Shown: piece by piece, positions 1 to 8,002 of the stretch
Position numbering within the stretch: the stretch's first letter is position 1
How the letters are laid out: every line of letters starts with the position of its first letter
From: ARK-14 sp002899805
GTDB lineage: Archaea > Thermoproteota > Thermoprotei_A > Sulfolobales > Fervidicoccaceae
Assembly: GCA_039793985.1 (NCBI GenBank)
Contig: JBAMMC010000018.1
Location: 1-45,568 of the forward strand
Reading direction: 5' to 3'
Length of the DNA: 45,568 nt
Position numbers and translations under genes: made by a program
The notes under the pieces: generated by a model
Database searches by the model: none
What the model saw: the letters and a program-made list of their open reading frames with translations, nothing else
What the model was told of the DNA's origin: nothing

Positions 1-84
1 CTCGAGGTTAAAGATTTCGAGGATAAAATACGTGAAGCACTAAATCAAGCAAAAGTACAAATCCTAAAAGAAGAAAAGAATTGA
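1..84 (+). CDS. C-terminal tail of an unknown protein (partial)
   Basis: An open frame enters from the left edge and stops at TGA 82-84, giving 27 residues that are highly charged, rich in Lys and Glu and probably helical. The codon pattern is like that of the neighbours. Too little is visible to name a family. The frame could be a chance opening, but it runs cleanly to the edge. Confidence 0.45.
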   Translation, partial: LEVKDFEDKIREALNQAKVQILKEEKN

Positions 85-115
85 AATAACAAGTGTGTTT
101 ACATCTAGATAGCAT

Positions 116-433
116 ATGCTACCGAAACGTCTCCAATGCTCACCCACTTTCTCTGTTTTTTGTGTCATTCTTGGATGTTTTTGTTTGAGTATTCTTTCTG
201 CTTCTTTTTCTCATGTGTATGTGAGTATGCAATCTAGTCTTGTGTGGTGTGTGATTTTTGCTATGAGTGATGGGTTCACGTTTTGTTTGAGGAGTTCTGT
301 TGAGCGTTTCTTTAGTTTTTTGAAGTATAGGTCTCGTGCTTTCTTTAACAATGTGAATTCTGGTGTTCTTGGTTTGAGAAGTATTGAGCTTTTCATGAAC
401 CTCTTCACTTATTGGTATGTGAACTGGAGGTGA
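116..433 (+). pseudogene. Transposase C-terminal remnant
   Basis: This 105-codon frame ends with a stretch that looks like the last part of a DDE transposase: SSVERFFSFLKYR followed by FFNN and a closing FMNLFTYWYVNWR. The pattern of an acidic residue, a helix of aromatics and Arg/Lys, then FFNN, is typical of the region around the third catalytic Glu in archaeal IS transposases. The first two Asp motifs are not visible, and the upstream half reads as Cys/Ser/Phe-rich nonsense, so this is a truncated copy. The coding strand is unusually T-rich compared with the A/G-rich coding strands around it, which supports a foreign origin. I cannot assign the IS family firmly. Confidence 0.6.
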
Positions 434-442
434 TATCTTATG
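426..442 (+). promoter_or_regulatory. Strong ribosome site with ATG for a 12-codon frame ahead of the SDR gene
   Basis: GGAGGTGAT (426-434) lies just ahead of ATG 440-442 and overlaps the end of the transposase relic. The ATG frame stops at TGA 476-478 after 12 codons. The SDR coding frame is +1 relative to it and has no ATG, GTG or TTG between its upstream stop (420-422) and the conserved nucleotide-binding motif. Confidence 0.55.
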
Positions 443-1280
443 TGGACAGTCTCATTCAACGTATCCAAAGAGATTTGAAGGAAAGGTCTGTGTAGTTACC
501 GGAGGAGCAAAAGGTATAGGGGCAGCGATATCATCCCGACTTGGAATTGAAGGTTGCACAGTATTTATAGCAGATATCGATGAAGCGGCGGGAAGGATCA
601 GAGAAGGAATTTTCAGAAATGAGGGAATTGACGCTCATTTTGTAAATGTTGACGTTTCAAAGGAAACAGATGTTGAAAAGCTGATGAGACTAGCTGGGGG
701 TTCAAGAGGTAAAATAGACGTGCTAATCAATAATGCCGGAATACCGTTCACGGGGAATGATTTGGAGAAACAGAGCTCGGAAGAATTTATGAGAATAATA
801 GGAACCAATTTGTACGGACCATGGATATGTGCTAAGCATTCACTTAAATACATGAAGAAGGATGGAGGAGTAATAATCAATATTGCGTCAACGAGGGCCT
901 ATCAGTCTGAAGAGAATACAGAACCTTATTCAGCATCAAAAGGAGGGATCTTGGCACTCACTCACGCTTTAGCAATAAGCTTATCAAAATACAGGATAAG
1001 AGTCATCTCGGTTTCTCCCGGATGGATAGATACGAGTGAATGGCAAATACCTCCCAGAAAGCCCAAGCTCAACGAACTCGACCACATTCAACATCCAGCC
1101 GGTAGAGTAGGTAAACCAGAGGACGTTGCTTCTCTCATAGCATTCCTAGCTTCTAGCGAAGCTGAATGGATAACGGCAGCGGATTTTATAATAGACGGAG
1201 GAATGACCAAAAAAATGATTTATCTGGACGAAGGGATAATTAAAAGAGCAATTGAGGCTCTCAATCGAGGAACGAGCTGA
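440..1280 (+). CDS. Short-chain dehydrogenase/reductase with disrupted or non-standard 5' end
   Basis: An NAD(P)-dependent oxidoreductase of the classical SDR family; the substrate cannot be told from sequence. In the frame that starts at 441, the cofactor motif TGGAKGIG, the NNAG motif, the catalytic Ser (IINIAST) and the YSASK Tyr/Lys pair are all present in the right order, and the C-terminus has the usual IDGG segment. Everything from FEGKVCVVTGG onward looks intact and functional. The start is the problem: the well-placed ATG at 440 is one base out of frame, and the in-frame open stretch (from 423) has no normal start codon. An in-frame ATG exists only at 684, which would delete the nucleotide-binding half. 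Either the native start was lost when the upstream transposase gene arrived, or there is a one-base frameshift, real or a sequencing error, between 443 and 475. Confidence 0.75.
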
Positions 1281-1390
1281 TGAACAAAAACACTATGCCA
1301 CTCGCTTTTACTTCAGGAACCAAGCGGAAATTTCCATCTACCCGACAATTTAATTTTCTTTAATACAATAACTAATCGCGGTAGACGGAA

Positions 1391-2110
1391 ATGATGTTCT
1401 CAGGCATAACTTTCGATCTTTGGTACACTTTAATATATGAGACTGAGCAGGACGAGATGAAATATCAGGAAATGAGATTAATGGCTATTAAAAAAGCTCT
1501 TGAAGAGATAGGAGCGAGTTTCGACGAAAAAATACTTCCGAAGAGTTTTTTACACCTCAGGAAGTTTTCGCTATCTATCCCATATGAAAACTTCCTGAAG
1601 CTCTTAGCATCATCTTTGGGTATTTCACTTGAGAAGGATCAATTGGAAGTCGTAAAGCAAAGGTATCTTGAGGAGATCGAGAGATATGAAATCAAATTAG
1701 GACCTGGTGTACCAGAAATCCTTGAGGAGCTCAAAAAGAAAGGACTGAAAACTGCTATCGTGAGTAATACATCCTTTCCAGAGAAAGCTCTCTGGAAAAT
1801 TCTGGGAAGAAAAGGAGTATCTCAATATCTAGATGCCATAGTTTCATCCTCAGACGAGGGGACAGAGAAACCAAATCCTGCTATATTTCAAATAGCTATA
1901 AAGAGAATTGGGGTAACTTCTGAAAGATCGATCCATGTGGGAGATTCGTGTATCGAAGACTATTTTGGTTCTCTAGCAGCGGGCATGAAAGCGATCCTTT
2001 ATACCGGCTTATATGAGCACAGAAAGGAAAAAACAATCCACGAACTTTGCTCGCTCAATAGTACCCAAAAATTGGACAGCCTTTACTCCTTGAAAGGAAT
2101 ACTTCTTTAA
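1391..2110 (+). CDS. HAD-superfamily hydrolase (subfamily IA type)
   Basis: A predicted cytosolic phosphatase or dehalogenase-type hydrolase of 239 residues. Motif I is FDLWYT near residue 9, where Asp9 is the nucleophile and the second Asp is replaced by Tyr at the fourth position of the motif (DLWYT). Motif II is the Ser in IVSNTS (about 124), motif III the Lys in EKPNP and motif IV the acidic pair in HVGDSCIEDYFG. An alpha-helical cap follows motif I, as in subfamily IA. The absence of the second motif I Asp argues against a standard phosphatase and is shared with DxWxT members of unknown substrate. Two ATG codons stand in tandem at 1391 and 1394. The stop overlaps that of the convergent permease gene by a few bases. 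Confidence 0.8.
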   Translation: MMFSGITFDLWYTLIYETEQDEMKYQEMRLMAIKKALEEIGASFDEKILPKSFLHLRKFSLSIPYENFLKLLASSLGISLEKDQLEVVKQRYLEEIERYEIKLGPGVPEILEELKKKGLKTAIVSNTSFPEKALWKILGRKGVSQYLDAIVSSSDEGTEKPNPAIFQIAIKRIGVTSERSIHVGDSCIEDYFGSLAAGMKAILYTGLYEHRKEKTIHELCSLNSTQKLDSLYSLKGILL

Positions 2111-3543
2111 CCTTTTTCCTTTTCTGTCTTTACATATTTCTTCAACGGAATAAGCATTTTTTCCAATTTAGATTTACCTATTTTGTTTTCATCGGCTGGT
2201 TCCTTGTAACGGATAAAATAGAGCAATGTCAGCACCGAAATCACAGATATCCCAGACGGTATCGTTATTTCTATACCTGGAGTTATGGCTGTTGATATCA
2301 GAACTCCAAAGAGAAGGACTGTACCTGCTCCAGAAAGCAATGGTAATGTCATCTTCTTATATCTCAGCGAGAAAGCTATGTGAGATACTAATATAGACAA
2401 CCAGACGAATATTCCTCCGAATGCTGCAATTCCAAAGGCAATTAGATAAGAAGCCGAAGAGCCATAGCGATACGACGCAAACGTCATAACAGCAACTCCA
2501 AACATTGACGCTAACACAGCATTGAATGGAACTTTGAACCTATTGAGTTTTCCCAACTTCGTTGGAGCTAGCCTTCCTCTCGAGAGGGAGAAGAGCATTC
2601 GAGAACTCAAGTAAAGGTCCGTATTGGCTCCAGAGAGAGCCGCTGTCAATATTATAAAGTTAGTAATGGAAGCAGCAGCAGGTATGCCAGCAAGCTGGAA
2701 TGCGGCCACGAATGGGCTCTCACCAACTCCGCTTTTGCTCCAGGGGACGATATTCACTATTACTACCATAGAAGCAACGTATAGAAAGGTCAAGAGAGCA
2801 AGGGTTGTCTTCAATGCCTTTGGAGCGTCTTTCTCAGGGTTCTTCGCCTCCCCAGATGTTACCCCCGCTACTTCAACACCAATGAAAGAGTATATAGCTA
2901 CTACGGTAGCGAGCCAAACCCCGAGTAATCCATTTGGAAGCAACGAAGTGTAGGTCGCATCTGGATAACTAATTCCAAAGCTTGTAGGTCTTAAGATTAT
3001 ATATGAACCTATGATTATGAAAAGGACAATTGCTGAACTCTTCACAAAGGACAGGATGAACTCCACTGTTCCGACTGCCTTTACGGTTACTGAATTCAAT
3101 ATGAATAGTGCAATTCCGTAAACCAGCATCCATACCACAGGGTTGATCTCTGGGAACCAGTAAGACATGTATATAGATGCAGCGACCAAATCTGCTCCTA
3201 TGGCAAAGACCTCTGCGAACCAATACATGTACCTGACAAGAAAGCCCATGTACCTTCCAATGAAAATTTCAGCATGATTCCCAAAGGAGCCAGTACTTGG
3301 TGCTATTTTTGTCATTTCTGCCAATGACAATCCGACCGTGTATGCGATGATTGCCCCGATTACGAACGAAATGGCCACGCCGGGACCTGCCAATTTTATA
3401 GCGAAGCCGCTACCGAGGAACATACCTGTGCCTATAGCTGAGCCTATGGACATCATTACCATTTGACCATGACTCAGAGCTCTGAGTAATCCTCCCTCTC
3501 TTTCCTCTATTTTTTTCCTAATAGATTCTATTCCCTCTACCAT
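2107..3543 (-). CDS. APC-family amino-acid permease
   Basis: A cation- or proton-coupled amino-acid transporter of the APC superfamily in the cell membrane, about 478 residues with roughly 12 hydrophobic helices. The first helix has the family signature SIGSAIGTGMFLGSGFA, with the unwound GS-GTG segment that binds the substrate backbone. A cytosolic stretch EAKNPEKDAPKA follows helix 6, as in bacterial and archaeal members. I chose ATG 3543 because GAGGTGA sits 7 bases ahead of it; the upstream TTG at 3549 is almost on top of that site. The gene lies 40 bases after the AOR gene on the same strand, so it probably shares that operon and feeds amino acids into the fermentation for which AOR clears aldehydes. 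Confidence 0.88.
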   Translation of the reverse strand: MVEGIESIRKKIEEREGGLLRALSHGQMVMMSIGSAIGTGMFLGSGFAIKLAGPGVAISFVIGAIIAYTVGLSLAEMTKIAPSTGSFGNHAEIFIGRYMGFLVRYMYWFAEVFAIGADLVAASIYMSYWFPEINPVVWMLVYGIALFILNSVTVKAVGTVEFILSFVKSSAIVLFIIIGSYIILRPTSFGISYPDATYTSLLPNGLLGVWLATVVAIYSFIGVEVAGVTSGEAKNPEKDAPKALKTTLALLTFLYVASMVVIVNIVPWSKSGVGESPFVAAFQLAGIPAAASITNFIILTAALSGANTDLYLSSRMLFSLSRGRLAPTKLGKLNRFKVPFNAVLASMFGVAVMTFASYRYGSSASYLIAFGIAAFGGIFVWLSILVSHIAFSLRYKKMTLPLLSGAGTVLLFGVLISTAITPGIEITIPSGISVISVLTLLYFIRYKEPADENKIGKSKLEKMLIPLKKYVKTEKEKG

Positions 3544-3583
3544 TTTCAATTCACCTCATCAGCAATCTAGAAAGAATAAAAAA

Positions 3584-5485
3584 TCAAGAAAGCTCCACGT
3601 TTCTTCTTTTCAGGTCCTCGGCGACATCTTCCAAGCCTAGTTTTCTTAAGATTCCCTCTTTTGGTATCCCGGTTCTGACATCCCAACCTCTGATTTCGTA
3701 GTATTCATCGAGCATCTGCTGCAGCTCTATAACATGCCCCTTGGATTTTCCGTTGGGCATTGGTTCTTTGAGGAAGCGCTTCGGTAGAACATCATCTTTC
3801 CTTCTGATTCCCTCTCTGACCAAGTAGGCCCTTTCCAGGTTAACTATCCTCTCGCCTATATCTTTGACCTCTTCTACCGTGAAGCTCATACCTGTTATAC
3901 TTGACAATAGCTTCGATGTTCTTTCATAGTCCAGAATATCCATGTTCTCGGCTAAGTTCTTACAGACTTCGAGGGAATCCACCAAAGCGCAAATATTTTC
4001 ATAATAGGCAACGAGCTTTCCCTTTCCTCTAACCCCGAGCCTCATTGTGGCTTCAGGTTCTCCGAACATTTTTCTTCCAAGCTCCGGGTCATCGCTGAGC
4101 TCTATGAAAGGTTCTGACCTAAGGTGGTCTGCCCCTCTGCTGGCGACTGCGAAACCAAGACCATAACCTTTCAGAGCTCTCGGATCTGCTTGTATCATCT
4201 CTAGTTTCTTCACGTGAAATGCTATCTCATCTCCTCTTCCAAGCTTTTCAGCTGCTCTCGCTACACCTTCTGAAAGGAGAGAGCCAAAGCCCCGCCTATA
4301 AGCAATCTGTTCGATGAGTTCCATAACGGATTCCATATCTCCCCATTCAAGCTTAAGCCCTCCAGTCTCATTATCACTGAGCTCTCCTCTATGGTACAGT
4401 TCCATTGCCCAAGATATGACCTCGCTAGTAGTTATAACATCCATTCCTAGATCGTTCAGCAACTCTACTGCTTCAAGACCCTTATTGAGATCCCTGTTCC
4501 CGATCCTCACTGTCATGCCCGCTAAAGCCTCATATTCGAGTCCTTCGCTAACTCTGCCTTCTCCGCTATTTCTTCTAAACGCAAAAACTCTGCTACAAGG
4601 AACAATGCATGAGAAGCATCCTCTGGTCTTCAAGTTGTTTTTCAATGCCATAAGTTCTCCGCTCACTTCAAAGGCAAAGTCTACCTCTCCTCTCGTGAAG
4701 TGAAACCCTGGCAGCATACCTATCTTGTTCCCAGCAAGAAGAATCCTCGTTGTCCCCATAATCCTTCTTGGCCAATACTGATCATGCGCATAGACTTCTC
4801 TCTCGATCTCCTCCACTAGAGCTTCAAACTCTCTCGGTTTTGCGACTTCTACGTATCCTTCTCCTCTTACAACTATGGCCTTGACATTCTTGGAAGCCAT
4901 CACAGTCCCCATTCCAGTTCTCGCTGCTGGTCTGACCATATTGAAAAAGATTCCACCGAAGAGAACACCATTCTCAGAGGCAGGTCCTACTATAGCTATC
5001 TGCGCCCTATAATCCCGTATTTCCCTGAGGATCTGCTCATAAGCTTTGGAAATTCTCTCTCCCCAGATACCTTCGGCGTCCCTGAACTCAACGCTTTTGT
5101 TGGTAATGAAAATGTATACCGGCTTCTGACTTTTTCCCTCCAGTATTATCTGGTCTATCCCTGCGTATTTCATCTCCGAACCAAAATGTCCCCCCGCGTT
5201 TGAATCTCCAAGAATTCCCGTTAATGGAGATTTTGCGCTAACATTAACTCTAGTTCCTAGTGGAAATCCGGTTCCAGCAACAGGTCCAGTCGCAATCATT
5301 AGCTTGTTTTCAGGTCCAAGCGGTTTGACGCCTGGAGGAACCTCATTGTAAAGCCTTCTAACATTTATCCCTCTTCCGCCAATGTACCCTCTTACTAGCT
5401 CCTTACTGAGTTCCTCATACTTCACTTCCTTTCTCGAGAGATCTATCCTCAATGCTTTCCCAGCATATCCATATAATCTATTCAT
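3584..5485 (-). CDS. aor: Tungsten-containing aldehyde ferredoxin oxidoreductase
   Basis: Oxidises aldehydes to carboxylic acids and reduces ferredoxin, using a tungstopterin and one [4Fe-4S] cluster; cytosolic. The 633 residues match the usual length. The N-terminal domain begins with LYGYAGKALRIDLS and GYIGGRGIN, typical of the family. Cluster ligands are CFSCIVPC (about 287-294) and the distant Cys in SLEVCKN (about 504), so all four are present. The start ATG 5485 overlaps the end of the ferredoxin-like gene by 8 bases, which suggests translational coupling and a two-subunit enzyme. The family has several paralogues (AOR, FOR, GAPOR, WOR), and I cannot give the exact aldehyde. The context of amino-acid transporters and IOR fits AOR or a WOR-like role. 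Confidence 0.92.
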   Translation of the reverse strand: MNRLYGYAGKALRIDLSRKEVKYEELSKELVRGYIGGRGINVRRLYNEVPPGVKPLGPENKLMIATGPVAGTGFPLGTRVNVSAKSPLTGILGDSNAGGHFGSEMKYAGIDQIILEGKSQKPVYIFITNKSVEFRDAEGIWGERISKAYEQILREIRDYRAQIAIVGPASENGVLFGGIFFNMVRPAARTGMGTVMASKNVKAIVVRGEGYVEVAKPREFEALVEEIEREVYAHDQYWPRRIMGTTRILLAGNKIGMLPGFHFTRGEVDFAFEVSGELMALKNNLKTRGCFSCIVPCSRVFAFRRNSGEGRVSEGLEYEALAGMTVRIGNRDLNKGLEAVELLNDLGMDVITTSEVISWAMELYHRGELSDNETGGLKLEWGDMESVMELIEQIAYRRGFGSLLSEGVARAAEKLGRGDEIAFHVKKLEMIQADPRALKGYGLGFAVASRGADHLRSEPFIELSDDPELGRKMFGEPEATMRLGVRGKGKLVAYYENICALVDSLEVCKNLAENMDILDYERTSKLLSSITGMSFTVEEVKDIGERIVNLERAYLVREGIRRKDDVLPKRFLKEPMPNGKSKGHVIELQQMLDEYYEIRGWDVRTGIPKEGILRKLGLEDVAEDLKRRNVELS

Positions 5486-5993
5486 TTCTCGCCACCCACA
5501 CTTTTCTGAATTTTTTCGATTCTATCACAGCTTTTGCGTGGTCCCTTCCTAAGGGATCATCGATTTCCACGTCTCTTGACATAACTTCGGAGGTGAGAAA
5601 TAGGGCACCGGTAGGGCAACGTTTTATGCACTCCGGGCTTCCTCCGCATAGGTCACAAATAAGTGGCTTCAATGAGTTAGGGTTCAATGATAAATAGCCA
5701 TAGGGGCAAGCACTAACACAGGATCCGCATCCTATACATAATTCCTCGTTGAGCTTTACGATACCTGCATCTTCATCTATGTAGATAGCTGCTGTTGGAC
5801 AAACCTTCGCGCATGGAGCGTCTTCGCATTGCTGGCATGTTAGAGGGAAATCGATCTTGAGAACTTCATCCTTCACAACTTTTATTCTAGAGAAGTATGG
5901 AGAAAAGAACCCCTCATGCCTATAGGAGCACCAGAGCTCGCAATATCTACAACCCGAGCATCTGGTGGGGTCTGCTCCTACATGCAATCCCAT
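5478..5993 (-). CDS. Four-cluster ferredoxin-like electron-transfer subunit
   Basis: A 171-residue iron-sulfur protein of the DmsB/HycB type. Four Cys groups are visible in order: CSGCRYCELWC near the N-terminus, CQQCEDAPCAKVCP, CIGCGSCVSACP and CDLCGGSPECIKRCP, enough for four [4Fe-4S] clusters. No membrane segment or signal is present, so it should act in the cytosol. Its gene precedes and overlaps the AOR gene by 8 bases, the arrangement of AOR electron-transfer subunits. It probably passes electrons from AOR to ferredoxin or another acceptor. An AT-rich TATA-like stretch at about 6032-6042 is placed to drive the ferredoxin-AOR-permease operon leftward. Confidence 0.88.
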   Translation of the reverse strand: MGLHVGADPTRCSGCRYCELWCSYRHEGFFSPYFSRIKVVKDEVLKIDFPLTCQQCEDAPCAKVCPTAAIYIDEDAGIVKLNEELCIGCGSCVSACPYGYLSLNPNSLKPLICDLCGGSPECIKRCPTGALFLTSEVMSRDVEIDDPLGRDHAKAVIESKKFRKVWVARNE

Positions 5994-6063
5994 TGGCTCA
6001 TCATATCACCACAGCTTTTGAACCTGTGAAAAAATAATATAAAAACTTTTCTATTTTTCTATT

Positions 6064-6528
6064 TCAGGAAGAATTTTTACCGCTAGCTATCAATGTTTTC
6101 GCGATTTCGAGCACTTCTTTTGCATGTCCCCTCGGTTTCACGCTTTTCATGCTCCAAACAACTCTTCCTTCTGGATCGAAAATGAAAGTGCTCCTTATAG
6201 CGCCTTCTTTCCCACCAATTTTCCTTCCCCATGCTCCTAAAGCTTTGTGGAGTGTGCCATCAGGATCGGATAGAAGGGGTACAGTTATTCCCTGTTTTTC
6301 TTTGAACCTCTTATGTGAGCTAGGAGAGTCTCTGCTCACTCCATAAACCATTACTCCTAATGATTCGAAGTTCCCGAGCAGCTCTGAAAATTCCTTTCCC
6401 TCGATGGTGCATCCTGGAGTATTATCCTTTGGATAGAAGTAGAGGACAGTCCATTTCCCTTTTATGATTTCCCCAAGTTTTACTTCCTTTCCATCTTCTG
6501 TCAGAATTTTTATTTCAAGGGGATTCAA
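6064..6528 (-). CDS. bcp: Peroxiredoxin, Bcp/PrxQ type (1-Cys form)
   Basis: Reduces peroxides in the cytosol through a reactive cysteine. The 154-residue protein has the thioredoxin-fold strand ending in YFYPKDNTPGCT, in which the Cys is the peroxidatic residue. Bcp enzymes often carry a resolving Cys five residues later; here the sequence reads TIEGKEFSELL with no second Cys, so it works as a 1-Cys enzyme or uses an external thiol. The start is TTG 6528, with AGGTG about 8 bases upstream. It is transcribed away from the BMP binding-protein gene, and an AT-rich divergent promoter region separates the two. Confidence 0.88.
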   Translation of the reverse strand: MNPLEIKILTEDGKEVKLGEIIKGKWTVLYFYPKDNTPGCTIEGKEFSELLGNFESLGVMVYGVSRDSPSSHKRFKEKQGITVPLLSDPDGTLHKALGAWGRKIGGKEGAIRSTFIFDPEGRVVWSMKSVKPRGHAKEVLEIAKTLIASGKNSS

Positions 6529-6630
6529 CTTTTTTACACCTTTTTTTATAATTTTTATTAAATATTAATCTTAGAAAAGTTTAAATCTATGACGCATTTA
6601 TATTTTCCTTAATTATCGTAGGTGATATGG
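6529..6630. promoter_or_regulatory. Divergent promoter region between peroxiredoxin and BMP binding protein
   Basis: About 100 very AT-rich bases. On the plus strand, ATTTATATTTT (about 6595-6605) is a TATA box at the right distance for a short leader ending at ATG 6631, which has AGGTGAT just ahead of it. On the minus strand, the run around 6541-6565 supplies a TATA-like element for the peroxiredoxin gene. Confidence 0.5.
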
Positions 6631-7950
6631 ATGAGATCTGTTTCCACTACAGTTTTGGGAGCTATAGTAGCTGTAATAATAATAGTTGCTGTTGTAGGGA
6701 TATACCTAGCAGAAAAAGGCGGCACTCCCGCTACTACGACGCCGACTACTACTCCAGTTCAGACTACGACTACAAATACCACAGCTCAGTTGTCTAAGAA
6801 CAAAATTTGCATTGTCTATGACGTGGGAGGAAGGGGAGATCTGAGCTTCAACGATATGGCCTATTTGGGAGCTAGCAGGGCAGCGAAAGACTTTGGACTC
6901 AAGTTGGTTGAGGCCCAAAGCACGTCTCAGAACGATTATCTTCCCAATCTTAATACAATGGCGCAGAGTGGAAACTGCGCTGTTATTGTTGCTGTGGGTT
7001 TCCTTATGACTGACGCAGTAAATCAAACAGCTGCTCAATATCCCAATCAGAACTTTGCTATAATTGATTCAATTGTTAATAGACCAAATGTACTCAGCAT
7101 AACATTCAAGGAAGAAGAGGGTAGCGCTCTTGCAGGAGCTCTTGCAGCAATGATCGCCCACTATTACAACTATTCATCGGTCGGCATAGTATTGGGAATG
7201 GAAATCCCCGTTCTCTATAAATTTGAAGCGGGCTATTACTGGGGCATAAGGTACGGAGAACAGCTCTATCAGCAATACACTGGTAAGAATATCACCCCAT
7301 TGAATGTGCTCTGGACATATACAGGTTCTTTCAACGATCCTGCTAAAGGAAAGACAGCAACACAGGCTCAGTTATCTCAAGGTGCGGGAGTTGTATACAA
7401 TGTTGCCGGTGCAACAGGCCTTGGGATATTTGATGCTGTTCAGGAATATGCTCAGTCTATGGGTAAAACAATGGGTCCACCATTTGCTATAGGAGTTGAC
7501 AGCGACCAGGATTGGATCAAACCAGGTTTCATAATAGCAAGCGTCGAAAAGAGAGTTGACATAGGAGTTTATGATGCTGTCCAAAGAGCTCTAAGCTATT
7601 ATGCTGGAAATATTTCAAGCTTCGGTGGTCACCTAGTTCTCGGGCTTAACGCTGGAGGAGTAGCCCTCAGCTCTCTCGATGACCTTAACACATTCCTGCA
7701 AATCGCTGCTCAAGCTGGTAAGACGGTAAATCAAACACTAGTATTCCAGCAGGTTTCTGCAATGAGGAATTCAATTCCTCAATGGATGTGGGCAGCAGTT
7801 GCCAACTTAACAGCAACGCTTAAAACTAACCAGGATATCTCTGCCAATGGTGTGAAATTCTCCTATATAGAATCTCTCATAGTAAACAATGCTCTCGACT
7901 CAGCTAAAATTAAAGATATTAGGGCAGCCTTGGGAGTCCCAACTGGCTGA
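6631..7950 (+). CDS. BMP-family ABC transporter substrate-binding protein
   Basis: An extracytoplasmic binding protein of the Bmp/Med/PnrA family, which mostly binds nucleosides. About 439 residues: an N-terminal hydrophobic anchor (residues 7-27), then a Thr/Pro-rich linker (about 30-55) of the kind that tethers archaeal binding proteins to the membrane, then the two-lobed domain. Family signatures include the early glycine-rich GGRGDLSFND, ENYLP-like NDYLPN and the late GVDSDQDW. I prefer ATG 6631 to GTG 6622 because AGGTGA is spaced correctly for the ATG and covers the GTG. It is followed by a T-run (7951-7956), then the ATPase and two permeases of the same system. The substrate is inferred to be a nucleoside, but the downstream isomerase-like gene leaves a sugar possible. 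Confidence 0.88.
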   Translation: MRSVSTTVLGAIVAVIIIVAVVGIYLAEKGGTPATTTPTTTPVQTTTTNTTAQLSKNKICIVYDVGGRGDLSFNDMAYLGASRAAKDFGLKLVEAQSTSQNDYLPNLNTMAQSGNCAVIVAVGFLMTDAVNQTAAQYPNQNFAIIDSIVNRPNVLSITFKEEEGSALAGALAAMIAHYYNYSSVGIVLGMEIPVLYKFEAGYYWGIRYGEQLYQQYTGKNITPLNVLWTYTGSFNDPAKGKTATQAQLSQGAGVVYNVAGATGLGIFDAVQEYAQSMGKTMGPPFAIGVDSDQDWIKPGFIIASVEKRVDIGVYDAVQRALSYYAGNISSFGGHLVLGLNAGGVALSSLDDLNTFLQIAAQAGKTVNQTLVFQQVSAMRNSIPQWMWAAVANLTATLKTNQDISANGVKFSYIESLIVNNALDSAKIKDIRAALGVPTG

Positions 7951-7957
7951 TTTTTTC
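7951..7957 (+). terminator. T-run after the BMP binding-protein gene
   Basis: Six T residues directly follow the stop codon, the usual archaeal intrinsic termination signal. Partial termination here would give excess binding protein over the ATPase and permeases, as is common in ABC operons. A second T-run with a TATA-like motif (about 7977-7986) precedes the ATPase gene. Confidence 0.4.
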
Positions 7958-8002
7958 CTTTACTAAAAATTAATCATTTTTTTATAAGGGGTTGATCTTT
8001 CA

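Noticed and set aside
4314..4703. Long open frame on the plus strand inside the AOR gene
   Set aside because: It is antisense to a fully conserved AOR coding region and its residues are Ser/Pro-rich with no family pattern, the usual shadow of a GC-skewed gene.
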